Positions 47,741 to 60,489 of a DNA stretch of 64,000 nucleotides are shown here, piece after piece; position 1 is the first letter of the stretch, and every line of letters starts with the position of its first letter. Below the pieces are notes generated by a model. The model saw nothing but the letters and a program-made list of their open reading frames with translations. It was not told the origin of the DNA and did not search any database. Position numbers and translations under genes: made by a program. This DNA is from Amoebidium appalachense (taxonomy: Eukaryota; Ichthyosporea): positions 3,410,001 to 3,474,000 of the forward strand of contig CAVNZM010000015.1 in the NCBI GenBank assembly GCA_963693365.1, read 5' to 3'.

Positions 47741-47879
47741 TTGAGGACCCATGCGGCATCACGGTTTCAACTGCTGTTTGGTAGACTGTTTGGTGGGGAA
47801 ATGAAGCATTCATTCGTTTAGTGTACATTTAAACGTGCAGCAAGCAACTCAGTAATCAACGCAATGTCCAAGCACTAGC

Positions 47880-48372
47880 CCCCCCCCCTTACCCCCTCCC
47901 CCCTCCCCCTCCCTCCTCCCACCTGTAACCCCCCCCCCCCCCCCCTCCCCCCTCCCCCCTCCCCCCCCCCCCCTCCCCCATTTTTCTTGAATATTCAGTA
48001 TGGTATAGTCCATGAGTTAAAAAAAATCAAAAAAAACAAAAAAAAAAAAACTATTTATCCAAAGTTCAAGCTCAATTTTAGTCACCTCCCTTTCTAGGGA
48101 AATAGCATTGTGTTGAATTGGTTTCAGAGAGTCAAAATGAAGCGGGGTGGGAGCATCCAGGATAGATGCACTCATCTAGGGCTGCACCGCCGTGGCTGCT
48201 TGACTCGGTTGTGGTGAATATTAGAGTAACGATAGCTACCTTTCAAATTATCTATAGAGCAACTATGCGTATGCGTGGCACGCAAGATGCTTCTTTCCCA
48301 TCATGGCCTTTTCAATCCCTGCTATTGCTTGCTGATTTAGCCTGCTAGCTATACCACTGGAAAAACGTTTTT

Positions 48373-48400
<28 letters not shown>
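47880..48400. repeat. C-rich tract and (TA)n with an unremarkable spacer
   Basis: CCCT-rich runs at 47880-47975, an A-rich stretch at 48018-48048, and (TA)n at 48377-48404. 48060-48370 is unique; no gene seen. Confidence 0.75.
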
Positions 48401-48404
<4 letters not shown>

Positions 48405-48410
<6 letters not shown>

Positions 48411-48539
48411 CGAGAGCGTTTGCTTGTGCACGCGCGACACACACACACTTTCGCATGTGGGATACACGCAAACACGCGTACATGCACACACATGCACACA
48501 CACATACACACGCACACACACAGACACACGCACGCACAC

Positions 48540-48629
<90 letters not shown>

Positions 48630-48780
48630 ATGCAGGCACGCACACACGCACACGCCTACATACACACACATGTGGGCATTTTTTTTGCCCATACACGTGC
48701 CCGTACGCACGTGTGTGTGTGTGCACACATGCACGTACGGGTGTGCGCGTACACACGCACGAGTCCACGCACACGTTCAA
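48405..48780. repeat. CA/CG microsatellite
   Basis: Imperfect (CA)n with CG and CACGCACG blocks, and an internal inverted segment near 48680-48745 where CACGTGCCCGTACGCACGTG-like palindromes occur. Confidence 0.88.
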
Positions 48781-49713
48781 ACATCAGCACTCAGCTATTA
48801 CAGCTTCGAGGGAATAATACTATGATCATGCCATCAATATCAGCTCTCTTTCTCTCCCTTTTTCATTCCGCCCCACACAAAGCCGTTGCTGCCATGCCCT
48901 TAAGACCTCCCCCTCTCCCCACGGGCCGCCTATTAAAGATAGATACATGTACACATACATGCACAACTGCCATCCCCCTTATTACTATGCTCATAGGTAT
49001 CATGTCTGTCCCCACATCTAATGTGTCTCCCTGAGCCAAGCTGGCGCACCAAACAGTGGCAAACACATTACCCCTGTGTACACCTGAGCCTGTGACAACC
49101 ATCACCAACTTACGGTGACGTCAATCTGTCTGTGCCTTGATCAAGGCAGATTAGATCTAGACCATTTTTATTTTATTTTTTCTGTATACAATACATCTTT
49201 TCCTCTGTGGTGTATATTGTGTATATGCACTCCCCTTAGAAGCCTGAGCAACCTAAATGGTGATTGCATTGCACTCTCCATCTGTTATTTGTTTGCCTTT
49301 TGAATGATGGTGGCTCGGGGATCTTGCGAGCCTTTTGCACCTCCTCCTAAATAACCAATAGTGTGTCTTGGACATAGATCTAAAGCACTGATTCGATAAA
49401 TGAATCTACCAATCATTCCTTTATCACCGGAAGAAATCCACGCATATGATCATCCGAATCGTCAACAAAGATCTATGCCGTTTGTGCTACATTATTTGCA
49501 TGCGCTGAGAGCTCATGTCAATGTGTATAAAAACTAAGCGCTTTGTATATTCCCCATTTGTCTCTAAAGAGCCTATGAATGCTTGTTCCGCTAGATCATT
49601 GCCCTATCCCACTCATCAGAAAACTGTACATCTTTTGTCACAAGCAAATCCGGATCATGAGTTGGCATATGTAGACCGGCCACCTCAACATCTCGGGTTT
49701 CGAACGACCTATT

Positions 49714-49753
<40 letters not shown>

Positions 49754-50950
49754 TCCTCTACTTTACAGATAAGCTGACTTAACACATGGTCAATGGTTGA
49801 GACGTATCATGAAATTATATATCTTACAACGAGGCTTGCGGCTGGATTCCTCTCTGTACATGTTCCCGTCTGCTTGGTCCGCGAATAAGATTACGCCAAC
49901 ACCAACCAACTCAGTGCACAACATGCATGATGGCTTCATGCGAAGTCCTGCAAAGTATCGTGATTGGTCTTGGTCGCTTTTGGTGCGTGTATTCTATCAC
50001 TTCTCACTTTAGAAATACCCACGTGCCTAAATTATACAACTCACAAGCTGGGTTTGTCCATCCACTATGCATAGCTAGTCCGCTAACTATTTACCGTTTT
50101 TTTGGTTGCAAAACCTGCAGGTAATTCAAAAGGTTTCTGACACTACCAAAAACGCAACGGTCTGCGTTTGATAGGCTTCAAGTGGGTAGAAGAGGCAGTT
50201 TCGGCACTTGTCTCGGTGCTAGGAGTAATATAGTAGCCCAAGTGTATATTTTTATGACTGTGGGTGTTGGTGAAAGTACGTTTTCTGCGACTAATACTGC
50301 TAGCACCAGTACTACGACCCAAAATTACCCAGTTTTCTGTTTTTGCAGGCGGAACAAAGGCCCCTGCCTACTAGTAAGATAGATATTACTATGACCGGTC
50401 TGTGACTGCTTAGCCTACGTTGAGCTGTTCTTATTTGTGATTTTTGTGCATCGAAAACGAAGTGTTGTTCTGTCGTATAAACTATTTTTGCGTTGCACTG
50501 CAGACACCTCAATAAATTTAAACCCACAATAGTATAATAGTATCAAGGACCCTTCAGAGGGAGAGACTACATAGTCGGCAGCTTCAAAAAATGCCTTTGG
50601 TCCGTCTTCAAAACTATCACTAACAGAGCTCATAAGTTAAATTCAACATTTTTTTTTAATTGCACCAGAATTCATAGCACTTTCGCCCCTAAATTATGTA
50701 CACCAGAATTCAAAGCTCATTTTCCCCTCTGTTTAAATCTCACCACAATTCAAAGCAAACGAAGGACAACTGAGACATTTGGAGCACGGGCATCATCAAA
50801 TCGGGGGCTCTTGGTCCGAACATAGCTGCTACAACGTACAGCGGACCTAGAGAGATAAAGTTAAGCTGCGGATGTGGACCGGAACGAACATTTGTGGAAA
50901 AGCCCCAACCTATGGAGGATTATAGACAGAGAGCATGTAAGTGGGGTTGC
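48781..50950. other. 2.2 kb of unique sequence, no gene defended
   Basis: Mostly A+T-rich, with a T30 run at 49719-49749. Short frames (49515-49715, 49797-50012) lack domains and splice signals. A TTTTTGCAG acceptor near 50340-50349 followed by a short frame ending TAG at 50370-50372 could be a terminal exon, too little to call. 48863-49110 contains AP-2-like GC words only. Confidence 0.35.
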
Positions 50951-51039
50951 TTTTTGTGCTCAAGCTGTGTGTGCCCTGATTACCTTGCCTGAGATGTGAT
51001 TCATGCTGTACGTGTTTTCAACACATTTTCTACACAACC

Positions 51040-51246
51040 GCATGCACACAAACACAAACACGCACGGGGGCACACACACGGGTCCACGCACACACACACA
51101 GACACACACGCACACAGACACGCACACACACACACGTGCGCGCGCACACACACACACACACAACACACACACACACACACACACATACACATACATATAC
51201 ACACACACACACACACACAGACACACAAGCGCAGGACGCAAACACA

Positions 51247-51332
<86 letters not shown>

Positions 51333-51600
51333 GCCAGACAGATACACACACGCGCATGTGCACGCATCCACACACAAACAGAAATACAGACACACAGACA
51401 CGTACACACGTATGCACCCCCCCCCCCCCCTACACACACACACACACAACACAAAGACACACACAGCCACCATGCAACACACACATAAACACACAGGGCA
51501 CACAATCTGACCACTCCCCCCCCCCCCCTCCCCCCTTTTCCCCCCCCCCCTCCCCCCCCCCCCCTCCCCCCCCCCCCCCCCCAACCTATACACACCCTCT
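51040..51600. repeat. CA microsatellite with C-rich end
   Basis: (CA)n with interruptions at 51040-51410 and 51430-51510, then C/CT-rich at 51517-51585. Confidence 0.92.
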
Positions 51601-51791
51601 CCCCTGCAAACCACACCCCCAAACACATACACAAACAACGGGCCCTGTAGAGAGCTCTGCCATCAAGTGCTGGAACCCACGGTAACCCAGAAATTTATCG
51701 GGGAAGTTTATCATCAGCAAGAACTCCAAATCAGCACCGCCCCTACAAAAATTTGAAGAGTCAGAAAATCCCACGAATACTGAGTTGGAAA

Positions 51792-52280
51792 ATGCGCAAG
51801 CTACCCCCCATCCAACTTTCGTTCGGCATGACGTTGCTAGTTATCGGTACAATTGGTGGGGTTGTTTTGTTTATTTTCGAGCCTGCGTCATTTTCCGGTG
51901 TTTTTATCTCCACGGCAGCGATATACCTCGGCATGTACCTCCCTTGGCTCCTAATGAGCCACTTTTACGCACGGTACAATGCGCAATTATCCGGAAATGA
52001 GGATCCGGAAACCGGAAATGGAGAAGACCTGGAAATGATGCTACAGCTCAGAACCATTGAGCGGGAGGAGGTATTTGTAGAGGAAAAAAGAACATACAGA
52101 CCGATTTTTGAGTTTCCCCCGTCAATCGGCATCGATTTATCGGACGATGGCTCCCTACCCGTATTTTTGTTGGCGAATTATCAGAATTTGCAAGGACCCC
52201 CACCCACATACGCTGCTGCCGCTAATCCAAAGAGCAAAGCGCAGTTGGCTTCCTTGGCACCAGCCCCAGGAGGGGCTTGA
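51792..52280 (+). CDS. Small two-TM protein with PPxY motif
   Basis: 162 residues from the ATG at 51792; the frame is open for 13 codons upstream but without another ATG. Two hydrophobic segments lie at about 11-29 (MTLLVIGTIGGVVLFIF) and 36-56 (VFISTAAIYLGMYLPWLLM), with a short loop between. The long C-terminal tail is acidic, then Pro-rich, with GPPPTYAAAA near residue 135. PPxY binds WW domains, including those of Nedd4-type ubiquitin ligases, so the protein may be an adaptor or cargo for ubiquitin-dependent sorting. The family is not recognised. An upstream exon cannot be excluded. Confidence 0.7.
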   Translation: MRKLPPIQLSFGMTLLVIGTIGGVVLFIFEPASFSGVFISTAAIYLGMYLPWLLMSHFYARYNAQLSGNEDPETGNGEDLEMMLQLRTIEREEVFVEEKRTYRPIFEFPPSIGIDLSDDGSLPVFLLANYQNLQGPPPTYAAAANPKSKAQLASLAPAPGGA

Positions 52281-52319
52281 GCAGAAAATTTGAAAATTTA
52301 GGCTATCTAGCCTCGGGAT

Positions 52320-52376
52320 GTTGTGTTTTTTTTTTTTTGTTTTTTTTTTGGGGGGGGGGGGGGGGGAGGGGGGGAG

Positions 52377-52411
<35 letters not shown>

Positions 52412-52450
52412 CGCGTGGGGACGGCGTGTACGTGTTTGTGTGTGTGTGTG

Positions 52451-52501
<51 letters not shown>

Positions 52502-52732
52502 TGTATTTGGGTAGCATGTGTGTAGATTTTATGTTTGTCTTTCAGGCCTCAGTCTCGGGGTTGTTTCTTCAACGTTAACTTTGTCTGCACTCCACCCCCT
52601 TGATAGCAACTTCATTTAACTGCCCCTTTGTATGGTCGTTTCTGTTACATCCAATGTGTTAAAAAACCCCAAAAAAATGTTTTTCTTCTGTTTCATAGAC
52701 AACCTTCTTTTTTTTCGCTGGGGGCGGGGGAA

Positions 52733-52763
<31 letters not shown>
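52320..52763. repeat. Poly-T/poly-G tracts
   Basis: T-runs followed by G-runs at 52323-52410, a near-continuous G-run at 52453-52498, and another at 52725-52763. Confidence 0.9.
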
Positions 52764-52766
<3 letters not shown>

Positions 52767-52769
52767 AGG

Positions 52770-53835
52770 CTAGGGACTTGCAGGGCTGGAAAGTGTTAGG
52801 GACAACAAACAGAGACACTAAACCCCTATTTGTGCTGTTCAATGATTGGTGATGGTTTGTTTGCATCCATAGTACACGTGAACATGTGCCAAGGATATTT
52901 GGGCAGTGCAATATACTGTTATACAATCTGGAGATTTGCACACCATTTTTGACGATTTCTTCAAGTGTACAGTATTTGACATTTGCATTAATGTCTCAAG
53001 GAAAAATTCAACATTTTAATAGCCTATGAGATTTGGTATTTGTTATCTATTTTAGCCATAGTATGTGTTAAGTTTTCAAAATTCTGAAGACAATCTATAT
53101 TGGCGCAGTGACTTGTGCAATCAGTAAACTTCAAGTAAGCCGGACTGTTAACTTAGTATGCAAAAAGCCTGACAAAGAAACTTTATGATTTGTGCAACCG
53201 AGGACAACAGGCCCTCTCGAATATGCACACAGGCTGAGCAATACCAAATTTTCGTTCATATTTTATAGTTTTGTCGTTATCGGTTAGAAGTTTTTATTTC
53301 AGTGGTAGTGATAAAGATTAAAATACATAGTATTACCGTGACTCAGCCTACAAAGCGTGGGTGTGCACATGTTCCGTTGACACACACCCGGCCAACCGAC
53401 CGATTATTAAGAATGGAGGAACTATATCGGACATCCCACATGATATCAAAAAAAAGGGGGTTCACTTAACATAACGGTTCAAACAAATTGAGTTGCACTC
53501 AAAAAGAAATAGAACTCTTCAAGACTCACCATCACAAAAACGTTAACTTAATTTTCACTCAACGACAACATATCAACTAAAGATCTAGTTTGAACCCTAG
53601 TAATTCAAACGATTTTAAAAAAAAGGTGGGGAAAAGGAAGGGGGGGGGGAAATAACAAGAATCCTTTGCGCCTACGACAGCGGGATTCTCACTCAAGCAA
53701 TATGTTCTCATGATGAAACTTGTCGAACAGGGCTAGAAAATTTTAAAAATCATTAATTTTTCGGAATACTTCGATTCAAACAAGGATTCTAAAACTATTT
53801 TAGTCACGTTTGATCCCTCAAACAAAGTTAAAGAA
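52770..53835. other. Unique A+T-rich sequence, no gene seen
   Basis: About 1 kb without coding potential; short A-runs at 53453 and 53617-53650. Confidence 0.45.
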
Positions 53836-53846
53836 ATATACCGATA

Positions 53847-53972
53847 CCCCCCCCCCCCCCCCCCCCCCTTTCTCCCCCTCCCCTCCCTCCCCCCCCCCCC
53901 CCTCCCCCCTTCCCCCCCCCCCCTCCCCCCTCCCCCCCCCCCCCCCTCCCCCCCTCCCCCCCCCCCCCCCGG
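53847..53972. repeat. C/CCCT-rich tract
   Basis: 126 bp of C and CT between two unique segments, upstream in plus orientation of the 3' end of the zinc-finger gene. Confidence 0.9.
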
Positions 53973-54193
53973 GCCTCTTTTTGAATATATTAATGCATGG
54001 AAATCATAACCTCGGAAGACGGTTGCTATTTTGTGTCTCGGGCTGGGCCGGTTCAACATTCGGGTCGGGCCACTGCTGCTGGCGCTGCTGGTGTGGTTCG
54101 AATGGCCGTGGGTGAGGAATCTGGGTGGTGCCTAAATAGGGTAATGTGTGGGGAGTGGTGTTTGGAAGATTTAGAGCGGCACTATATGTCAAA

Positions 54194-55137
54194 TCAGTAC
54201 CTGTGATGTAATTTTCCATTACAGCCTATGGTAAACTCATATGGCAACATCGGATTCGGGCCGGATTCTGACACCCACATCGAATCTCCTTCGGTTAGTG
54301 ATTCGGCTCGATCGCGAAGACCCGGCGGACACGATAGGGACTGTTGCAGTGTTGGGTGTGCGAAAACGGGGGTGGGGTTGTTCGGAATGTTTGGGAAGCC
54401 CCTCATTTGGCTACGTACAGGGCTGAAGGAGTAGGGGGGGCTGTGTGGGGAAGAAATTCTTGGATCTCTATGTTTGTAAGAATAGATCCGATCGCACCCA
54501 AGCCACCTCTTGGACCAAGCGTAGAGCTTCCATCTAGCGATCGAAAATTTATGTCCAGCTGCAAATCGTTGATCACTGACGCGAAATCGTCCCGGGGGTG
54601 TCTGCTGAATCCGATCAGAATTCCAAATTTCCATCGGGTCGGCCAATCCGATCGCGTCCAACCGCATACCATCCGTTACTTCCGCGGGTAAATTTGCGAT
54701 GGCGCTGGAATCGGTCATAACCGTTTCTTGCACTAGTCTGTCCCGTACCTGTCTCAACTCGGCAAGAACAGTGATCATCCCCTGAAACCTCATTGGTGAT
54801 TGGTCAGTCAAGCCGGGCGGAATTTGTGCTGGAATGGAATGCGATTGGTTGCTGCGGTATAGAGTCGCCCGGGATTGATCGGATCGCGTATATGCCAGCG
54901 GGGGGAGTGTGCCCATACTGAAAGAACTAATTGGGTTATTGATGATTGGTGACGATGGGTTACTGGCTGGCAGACTCCGTTGGCCCAGTGGTATCACATC
55001 TATAACCCCGGTATTCCAGATATTTGGGCTCGACGCGCCGTCGGTATGTATCCCGATCGGGGAGTCAGATCGCACGATGTAGTCGATGGGGTTGCTGTTG
55101 GTGCGGCTGCGACTTGCAGGCCTTTTACCGACCCTGC
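54194..55137 (-). CDS. Zinc-finger gene, exon 4 (C-terminal region)
   Basis: The exon starts after an AATTTCCAG acceptor and encodes about 314 residues to a stop at 54194. The split codon G|GC joins it in phase to exon 3 when that uses its second GTAGGT donor. The sequence is Ser/Pro/Asn-rich and largely disordered, with RPASRSRTNSNPIDYIVRSD, GMITVLAELRQVRDRLVQET (a short predicted helix) and a Trp/Lys segment (ARWKLYAWSKRWLG). No second zinc finger is seen. It may act as a transcriptional regulatory region. A GTACTG just before the stop could be a donor, so the true C-terminus is uncertain. Confidence 0.65.
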
Positions 55138-55204
55138 CTGGAAATTTCGATTTGGTGAGCACGGAACATAGACATAGGCTTCTTACACTCGTTGTGCTGC
55201 TGTT

Positions 55205-55233
55205 CATAGTTTTTCCATCCCTCTCGTCCTCTT

Positions 55234-55264
<31 letters not shown>

Positions 55265-55720
55265 GCTCCCTCTCTCTCTCCTTCCCCCCCCCCCCCCCCC
55301 CCCCCCCCGCCTCCTCCACCCTCTTGCCTCTTCCCCCCCCCTCCCCCCCCCCCCACCCTCCTGTTACAGTCACCACCAAAAGAAAGAAGACTCTAGAGTC
55401 TCTCTCGCTCTCCCCCCTCCCCCCCCTCCCCTCCCCCCCCCCCTCCTCCTCCACACCCTCCACCTTCCACCCCAAACCTGGCAATACCAAACACACACAT
55501 ACAACCCCCTACAGTGGCCACCCCACCCACCTGCTTTTCACTTCATGCCACCCATACCCCCCCCCCCCCCTCCCCCCACCACCCCCCACCCCCCTCCCCC
55601 CTCATTCCCCATCCTTCCCCGTCCCCCCCTCACCCCTGCCATCCTCCCCCCCCCCCCCCCTCCCCCCCTTCTTCCCCCCTTGCAACCACCACCTCCCCCC
55701 CCCCTCCCCCCCCTTGGAGT
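55205..55720. repeat. CT and C-rich tracts
   Basis: (CT)n at 55215-55280, C-rich at 55280-55360 and 55410-55450, and C/CCT-rich at 55556-55712, all inside intron 3 of the zinc-finger gene. On the coding strand these are purine tracts, so they do not provide polypyrimidine signals for exon 4. Confidence 0.85.
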
Positions 55721-55874
55721 GGCACACTCACACAAACAACTTGTGTCATGCGCGCCATACAGCACCAAAGTCTATCAATCCTAGAGTATATTTGATGCAT
55801 TCCTGTTCTCCTTTAGAAGGCCTTTTAGGGAAAACCACTGGTCCAGTTGATTTTAGCCCTCAAACAAAACCTAC

Positions 55875-55980
55875 CTACACTCTTGGGTGATGTGTCCGCT
55901 GGGGGCGTGGTGGGACGGCGAAGGTCAAAGTCTCTTGGTAGGTTGGACGGTTTTCCTCCCGTATGCTTGAGACGAATATG
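55875..55980 (-). CDS. Zinc-finger gene, exon 3 (completes the C2H2 finger)
   Basis: 106 nt encoding HIRLKHTGGKPSNLPRDF and LRRPTTPPADTSPKSV. HIRLKH supplies the two zinc-binding His residues and TGGKP the usual linker. The exon must begin at CAT (55980) to fit the finger, yet the bases before it are TTACGG, not AG. The next AG, 15 bp upstream (CTAACAG), keeps the frame but inserts SLALR and breaks the C-x12-H spacing. The donor is GTAGGT in phase 1. Confidence 0.7.
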
Positions 55981-56394
55981 CCGTAAGGCGAGTGACTGTT
56001 AGTGGCTAGGCTAATTATTATTATTATTATTATTATAGCGAATGAATTATTTAGCCCTGAATCATTGCACGACTCTGTCAGAAGATACCTGAGTGCATAG
56101 TGAATGACATTGTGTGATGTAATATGTGCTTGGTCATGATTGTGTGTGTGTAACTCTGTGTGGGAAGGAAGGTGTGACAGGCATGCGCGTACAAGTGACT
56201 GCCGGGCCGGGATGTTTGTATGAGTGTGTGTGGGCGGCACATGCACGTGCATGCGCGTGTACGGATAGTGTGGATCTGATTAGACATGTTTCACTCCGGA
56301 GTCCCTGGGCAAGTATCATAGTTCAACCATTACTACCACATGCCCTTTTTCCTTGATAGTACTCCTCCCCTCCCCTAAGCATCTCTTACATCCT

Positions 56395-56411
56395 CCCCCT
56401 CCCTTCCCCTC

Positions 56412-56455
<44 letters not shown>

Positions 56456-56580
56456 CGTCCCGGCCCCTCCGGGTCCCTTCCCCCCCCCCCCCCCCTCCTC
56501 CTCCCGGAAGAATCCACCTGTGACCTCGCATGGCATGCTCTTCATCCCCCCCCCCCCCTCCCCCCTCCCTCCCTAACCCC
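56395..56580. repeat. CCCT, CA and C-rich tracts
   Basis: Low-complexity segment in intron 2 of the zinc-finger gene. 56585-56960 is unique intronic sequence. Confidence 0.8.
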
Positions 56581-57004
56581 TTCTAGAAACATTCCTAACA
56601 CAAACGGCAGGTACCCTAATAACACTGTTTATTTGACCAGGTTCTTACACTCTCCTGGTCCTTTAAGTTAGCTACAGCGTGCCTTATGCATAAATAGAAA
56701 GTGCTATAGTGCACATTTAGTGCACCTTTTTTTATTTTAATATCCCGTTAAACTCTTCAAGTGTCCCCAGGGGGACCCCCAAGCTGGCCCCTCATAGTAA
56801 CTACCGTCGTCCCAGCACACAGCACCGATTGTACCAACGGTTAGAGTGCTAAAGGGTGCAATCACTAAAATAAGCTAGCACATCTTTATCAATCTTAACT
56901 ACTAGCACGCACTTAGCCCAGGGTGTCACCCCAGCCTCACCGGTGGGGAGATATAGTACGCCTGTGCGTTACGTTTTTCGCAGTAGTGGTGGTGTGTGTG
57001 TATG

Positions 57005-57055
57005 GGGGGGGGGGGAGGGGGGGAGGGGGAGGGGGAGCGAGAGGGGGGAAGGGAG
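57005..57055. repeat. G/GGGA tract next to the exon 2 donor
   Basis: G-rich tract at the 5' end of intron 2, starting a few bases after the GTAAGA donor. Confidence 0.8.
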
Positions 57056-57064
57056 GGGTCTTAC

Positions 57065-57200
57065 CTGCTGCAATGAGTGTCTGCTGGCATACAGGCGAGT
57101 ACATCCGTCATACGGACACATGAGGTCCCTTTGAAGCTCCGCGTATGTGCGCCTCCTCAGAACACGTCTGTCTGGCAGAGACTTGCTCAGTTGGTCTGAC
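57065..57200 (-). CDS. Zinc-finger gene, exon 2 (first half of the C2H2 finger)
   Basis: 136 nt from a GGGGAACAG acceptor to a GTAAGA donor. Encodes SDQLSKSLPDRRVLRRRTYA, ELQRDLM and CPYDGCTRLYASRHSLQQ: the two zinc-binding Cys residues (C-x4-C), the conserved aromatic and Leu of a classical C2H2 finger. With exon 3 the finger reads C-x4-C-x12-H-x4-H-TGGKP. Basic residues just before the finger (RRVLRRR) may be a nuclear localisation signal. The phase 2 join to exon 1 is exact. Confidence 0.82.
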
Positions 57201-57325
57201 CTGTTCCCCACAGAAAAAATAAAAAGGAGGTGAGATGTATGTACGTGTAGGATCACGAACGATACTACCGTGACTCAGTACTAGTAGTTATAGGTAGGAC
57301 CTCGTGGGTGTGCTGTAATACTATG

Positions 57326-57572
<247 letters not shown>

Positions 57573-57817
57573 TGTTTGTGCTCGTGCCGCATGGACGTGT
57601 GTGCCTGTGCGTGTGTGTTCAAGTGTGCAGACCCCGGGCTACTACGTCCCATATATGCAATATATTCTGTTAGTATTGCACCAACAAGCATGTATCACCG
57701 TGGGCCCTGCATATTTGGCAGTTGCGGTTGAACGCGTGTGTATGTCTGTAGAAGGGGGAGCCTCCAACCCGGTATTCACCATGAACATGGCTTTTGAAGG
57801 CAAACAGTGACACTTAC

Positions 57818-58116
57818 CCACGGTCAGAGCTCCCGGATTCCGCCCGTTGCAAACTCAGATCAGAGCTCTCTGTCCTTTGAAACCTCAGGGCTCTATCCAA
57901 CCTCATTTCGTCTTCGTTTCCTTCTTTTCGTCGTGTTTCCTCCGGACTCGACATACTTGACCACTCTGTGCTCTTCGAAGTCGAAGAAGAATAATGTTCA
58001 TCTCCTACGGGTTTCCCCTGGCCGGGTCTCGTTGTTTCTGCCAGCGGGAGAGGAAAAGGAGGATCCAATGGAGGTAGCCGCTGTGTTTGTTTATTTTTAT
58101 TATCCATGTTGTCCAT
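57818..58116 (-). CDS. Zinc-finger gene, exon 1
   Basis: 299 nt from the ATG at 58116 (MDNMDNKNKQTQRLPPLDPP) to a GTAAGT donor, phase 2. It is polar and charged, rich in Ser/Glu/Arg (SSSTSKSTEWSSMSSPEETR, ESSDLSLQRAESGSSDR), and likely disordered and phosphorylatable. The four exons together give about 495 residues with a single C2H2 finger at about 125-150, fitting a DNA-binding regulator. No close family is recognised. Confidence 0.78.
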
Positions 58117-58119
58117 GGT

Positions 58120-60250
58120 TTGAGGTGTGCTTAAAGCAACTCTGTTCAATCATGCAGTTGTTAAATAATCATAAAGGCTGCGGCGGTCTCTTTCATGTGT
58201 GTGTTGCCGGACTTCTTATATTATGTAGTGGATGTTTATTCAACCAAGTTGAACTTAAATTTGAAAGGTCGTCTTTTGACGCGGCCGGCCGGCCGAATCA
58301 CAGTACTATTTAGCCTACGGTTGCTCTAGATGCTACAGAACGACATGTACACAATGTCATGATACAAGAAATTGGTCAACGTCGAAGGTTTGTTTCTATA
58401 CATAGGCTACCAATGAAATGTGTGTGTATCGGTTTGCGTAGGTAGGGTAGGGTACGAGCGTGTACTTTGACGTCCTTTTCCTTAAATGCATGAGTGAAAT
58501 AACACATTTGAAATTATGTTGACCCAAGAGCTGCACATCAGTGACTACAGAAGTTAGTACAGAACCACAGAATGTAAACAAAGGGACCAGCGTTTGTTTT
58601 GAGGCTGGCCGGGCCCCGGAGAAAACGGTCTTTGCACGCACCGATTGGAGGACCGTCTGAGTCCCCCAACACTTCAAATGGGTGGGGGACTGGCGACATG
58701 AACATGTTGCAGATTCTTTTTTTTAAAAAATATATATAATGACTTTATTGATGTGCTCATGGGATGTGAAGAGGCGAGATACCGCAGATATCCCGGGGTA
58801 GAGAAAAAACTCGCTAGGGATATACCGGGCTTGTACAGAGGATACATGTTGGTTTACAACACAACTCATAGTAGATACGTGGACAGCAGATCCATTTCTT
58901 AATTAACATTAATATTTCTTTTTTTTGACTTCATTTCATATTCTATTGCCATTTATTAGGGTGGTTTTTATTTTGTATTAACATTCTTCTTGTAATTGAG
59001 CTTCAACTGTTAACTTGTCAGGCAAGCCCAGGCTAAATTAATGAAAGTTTTCGTTTCAAACATGAACGACATTCGTATCTTACGAAAACATGTACACCCG
59101 CTGCAAAATTTCGACAGCGCAAATTGGGCTTGGGGTTCTGGCGGCTGGCGAGGCTCTATCTTTCATAGTACCGGCACCAAAGCTGCAGCCGTACCTCAAA
59201 CAAACAATTTACATAGCTATATAACGACATTGATCTCAAAATGAAAAAAAAAAAAGCAGTCTAAAATTACTTAGACATGTAGGGGTATCCTGTCAAACCG
59301 AGACTCTGATACAGCCACAGTACGCCCAATAGATGAAAGTATGGGGGGAGAGCTGCGGGGGCTCCACGACGGGTTCACGTTCCATTAAAAAGAGCCAATA
59401 GGAAGACGTTCATACGTTTCGATAGATTCAATTAGATTGCAGGTAGATCACGGTTAGGTTTACATGTATGAGCGCCGGACTAAAAACCGACTTGTTAGAC
59501 AACTTATTAACGATATTTAAAAATAAGGCTTACGCCTGATATTTAGGGGGACGAAAAATGATTTATTTTTTACATGCCTGCTTTTTAGCAAGGCTTGGAG
59601 CTAGGTGGCGGGTGAAATTTGGGGGGTTTCGGAGCTTGAAAATTGCCTTTGAAAGTCCGAAAATTGTCCCTAACTTTTTGAGGTTAGGTCCATCAATTCT
59701 CCAAGAATTGGCTAACACAGCCAAATATATAGATAAAACATTACACCTTTAAACGGCTGTTGGCTCAGTTAGGGCCATCCAGGCTGGAAAAAAGCTGTTA
59801 CCAAAATGGCACCGTGGGCCAGCCTCAAAACATCTTTCACACCCTGGCTGCCTGGCTGCCGGGGGCATCTCAAGAATTTATCGCCAGGAGCTGATATGAT
59901 TGGATGCTTATGTACATACTTGCTGTGAGAAGCACGCGCATTCCGAGAATTCATTCGTCGACAGAAAATGTAAATAGATACATAGAAAGCGTGCGATTGG
60001 TCCGGGAAAATGGATTGCTCAAAACGGCGTGGCGAAATCAATGGAAGCAAAAGTAAATAAGAATAACGCTACGAGGTTAAACTGACGTCATCTATAAATT
60101 TTTAACGTTTTGCCACCAGTTTTGCCACCAGCCTAAAGTTTGAAAAAACTGTTTGAGATATGACATACACTAATAATGGGGACGGTGTGTGCGTGATACG
60201 TGTGCCAGCTAGGACCTGTGTGTACACGTGTATGCACGTGCACATGGGTG
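58120..60250. other. 2.1 kb, no gene defended
   Basis: Upstream of the zinc-finger gene there is a GGCCGGCCGGCC palindrome at 58283-58294 and (58725-58740) a T/A-rich segment. The frame 59041-59244 (67 codons, from MKVFVSNMNDIRIL) has an ATG but no known motif. Other frames look random. Confidence 0.35.
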
Positions 60251-60264
60251 GCGCGTGTCTGTGT

Positions 60265-60343
60265 GAGGGGGAGGGGGGAGGGGGGGGGGGGCGTGAACGG
60301 GGGGGGGGGGGGGGGGGGGGGGAGGGGAGGGGGGGGGTTGCGT

Positions 60344-60394
<51 letters not shown>

Positions 60395-60395
60395 C
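60265..60395. repeat. Poly-G tracts
   Basis: G-runs at 60266-60290, 60300-60337 and 60358-60394, separated by short GT segments. Confidence 0.9.
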
Positions 60396-60489
60396 TCATG
60401 GGAGGCCGTGGTTCAAAGGTGTTTGCCAAGCATGGTAAGTGCGCCATCTGTGCATGCCATTTGCATGCCATCTTCCAGGCCTTCCATTA

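Noticed and set aside
57807-58313. 168-codon plus-strand ORF over zinc-finger exon 1
   Set aside because: Starts without ATG context and is antisense to an exon with exact phase and splice fit.
59041-59244. 67-codon ORF starting MKVFVSNMND
   Set aside because: Has an ATG but no domain, no promoter and no splice signals; too short to defend.
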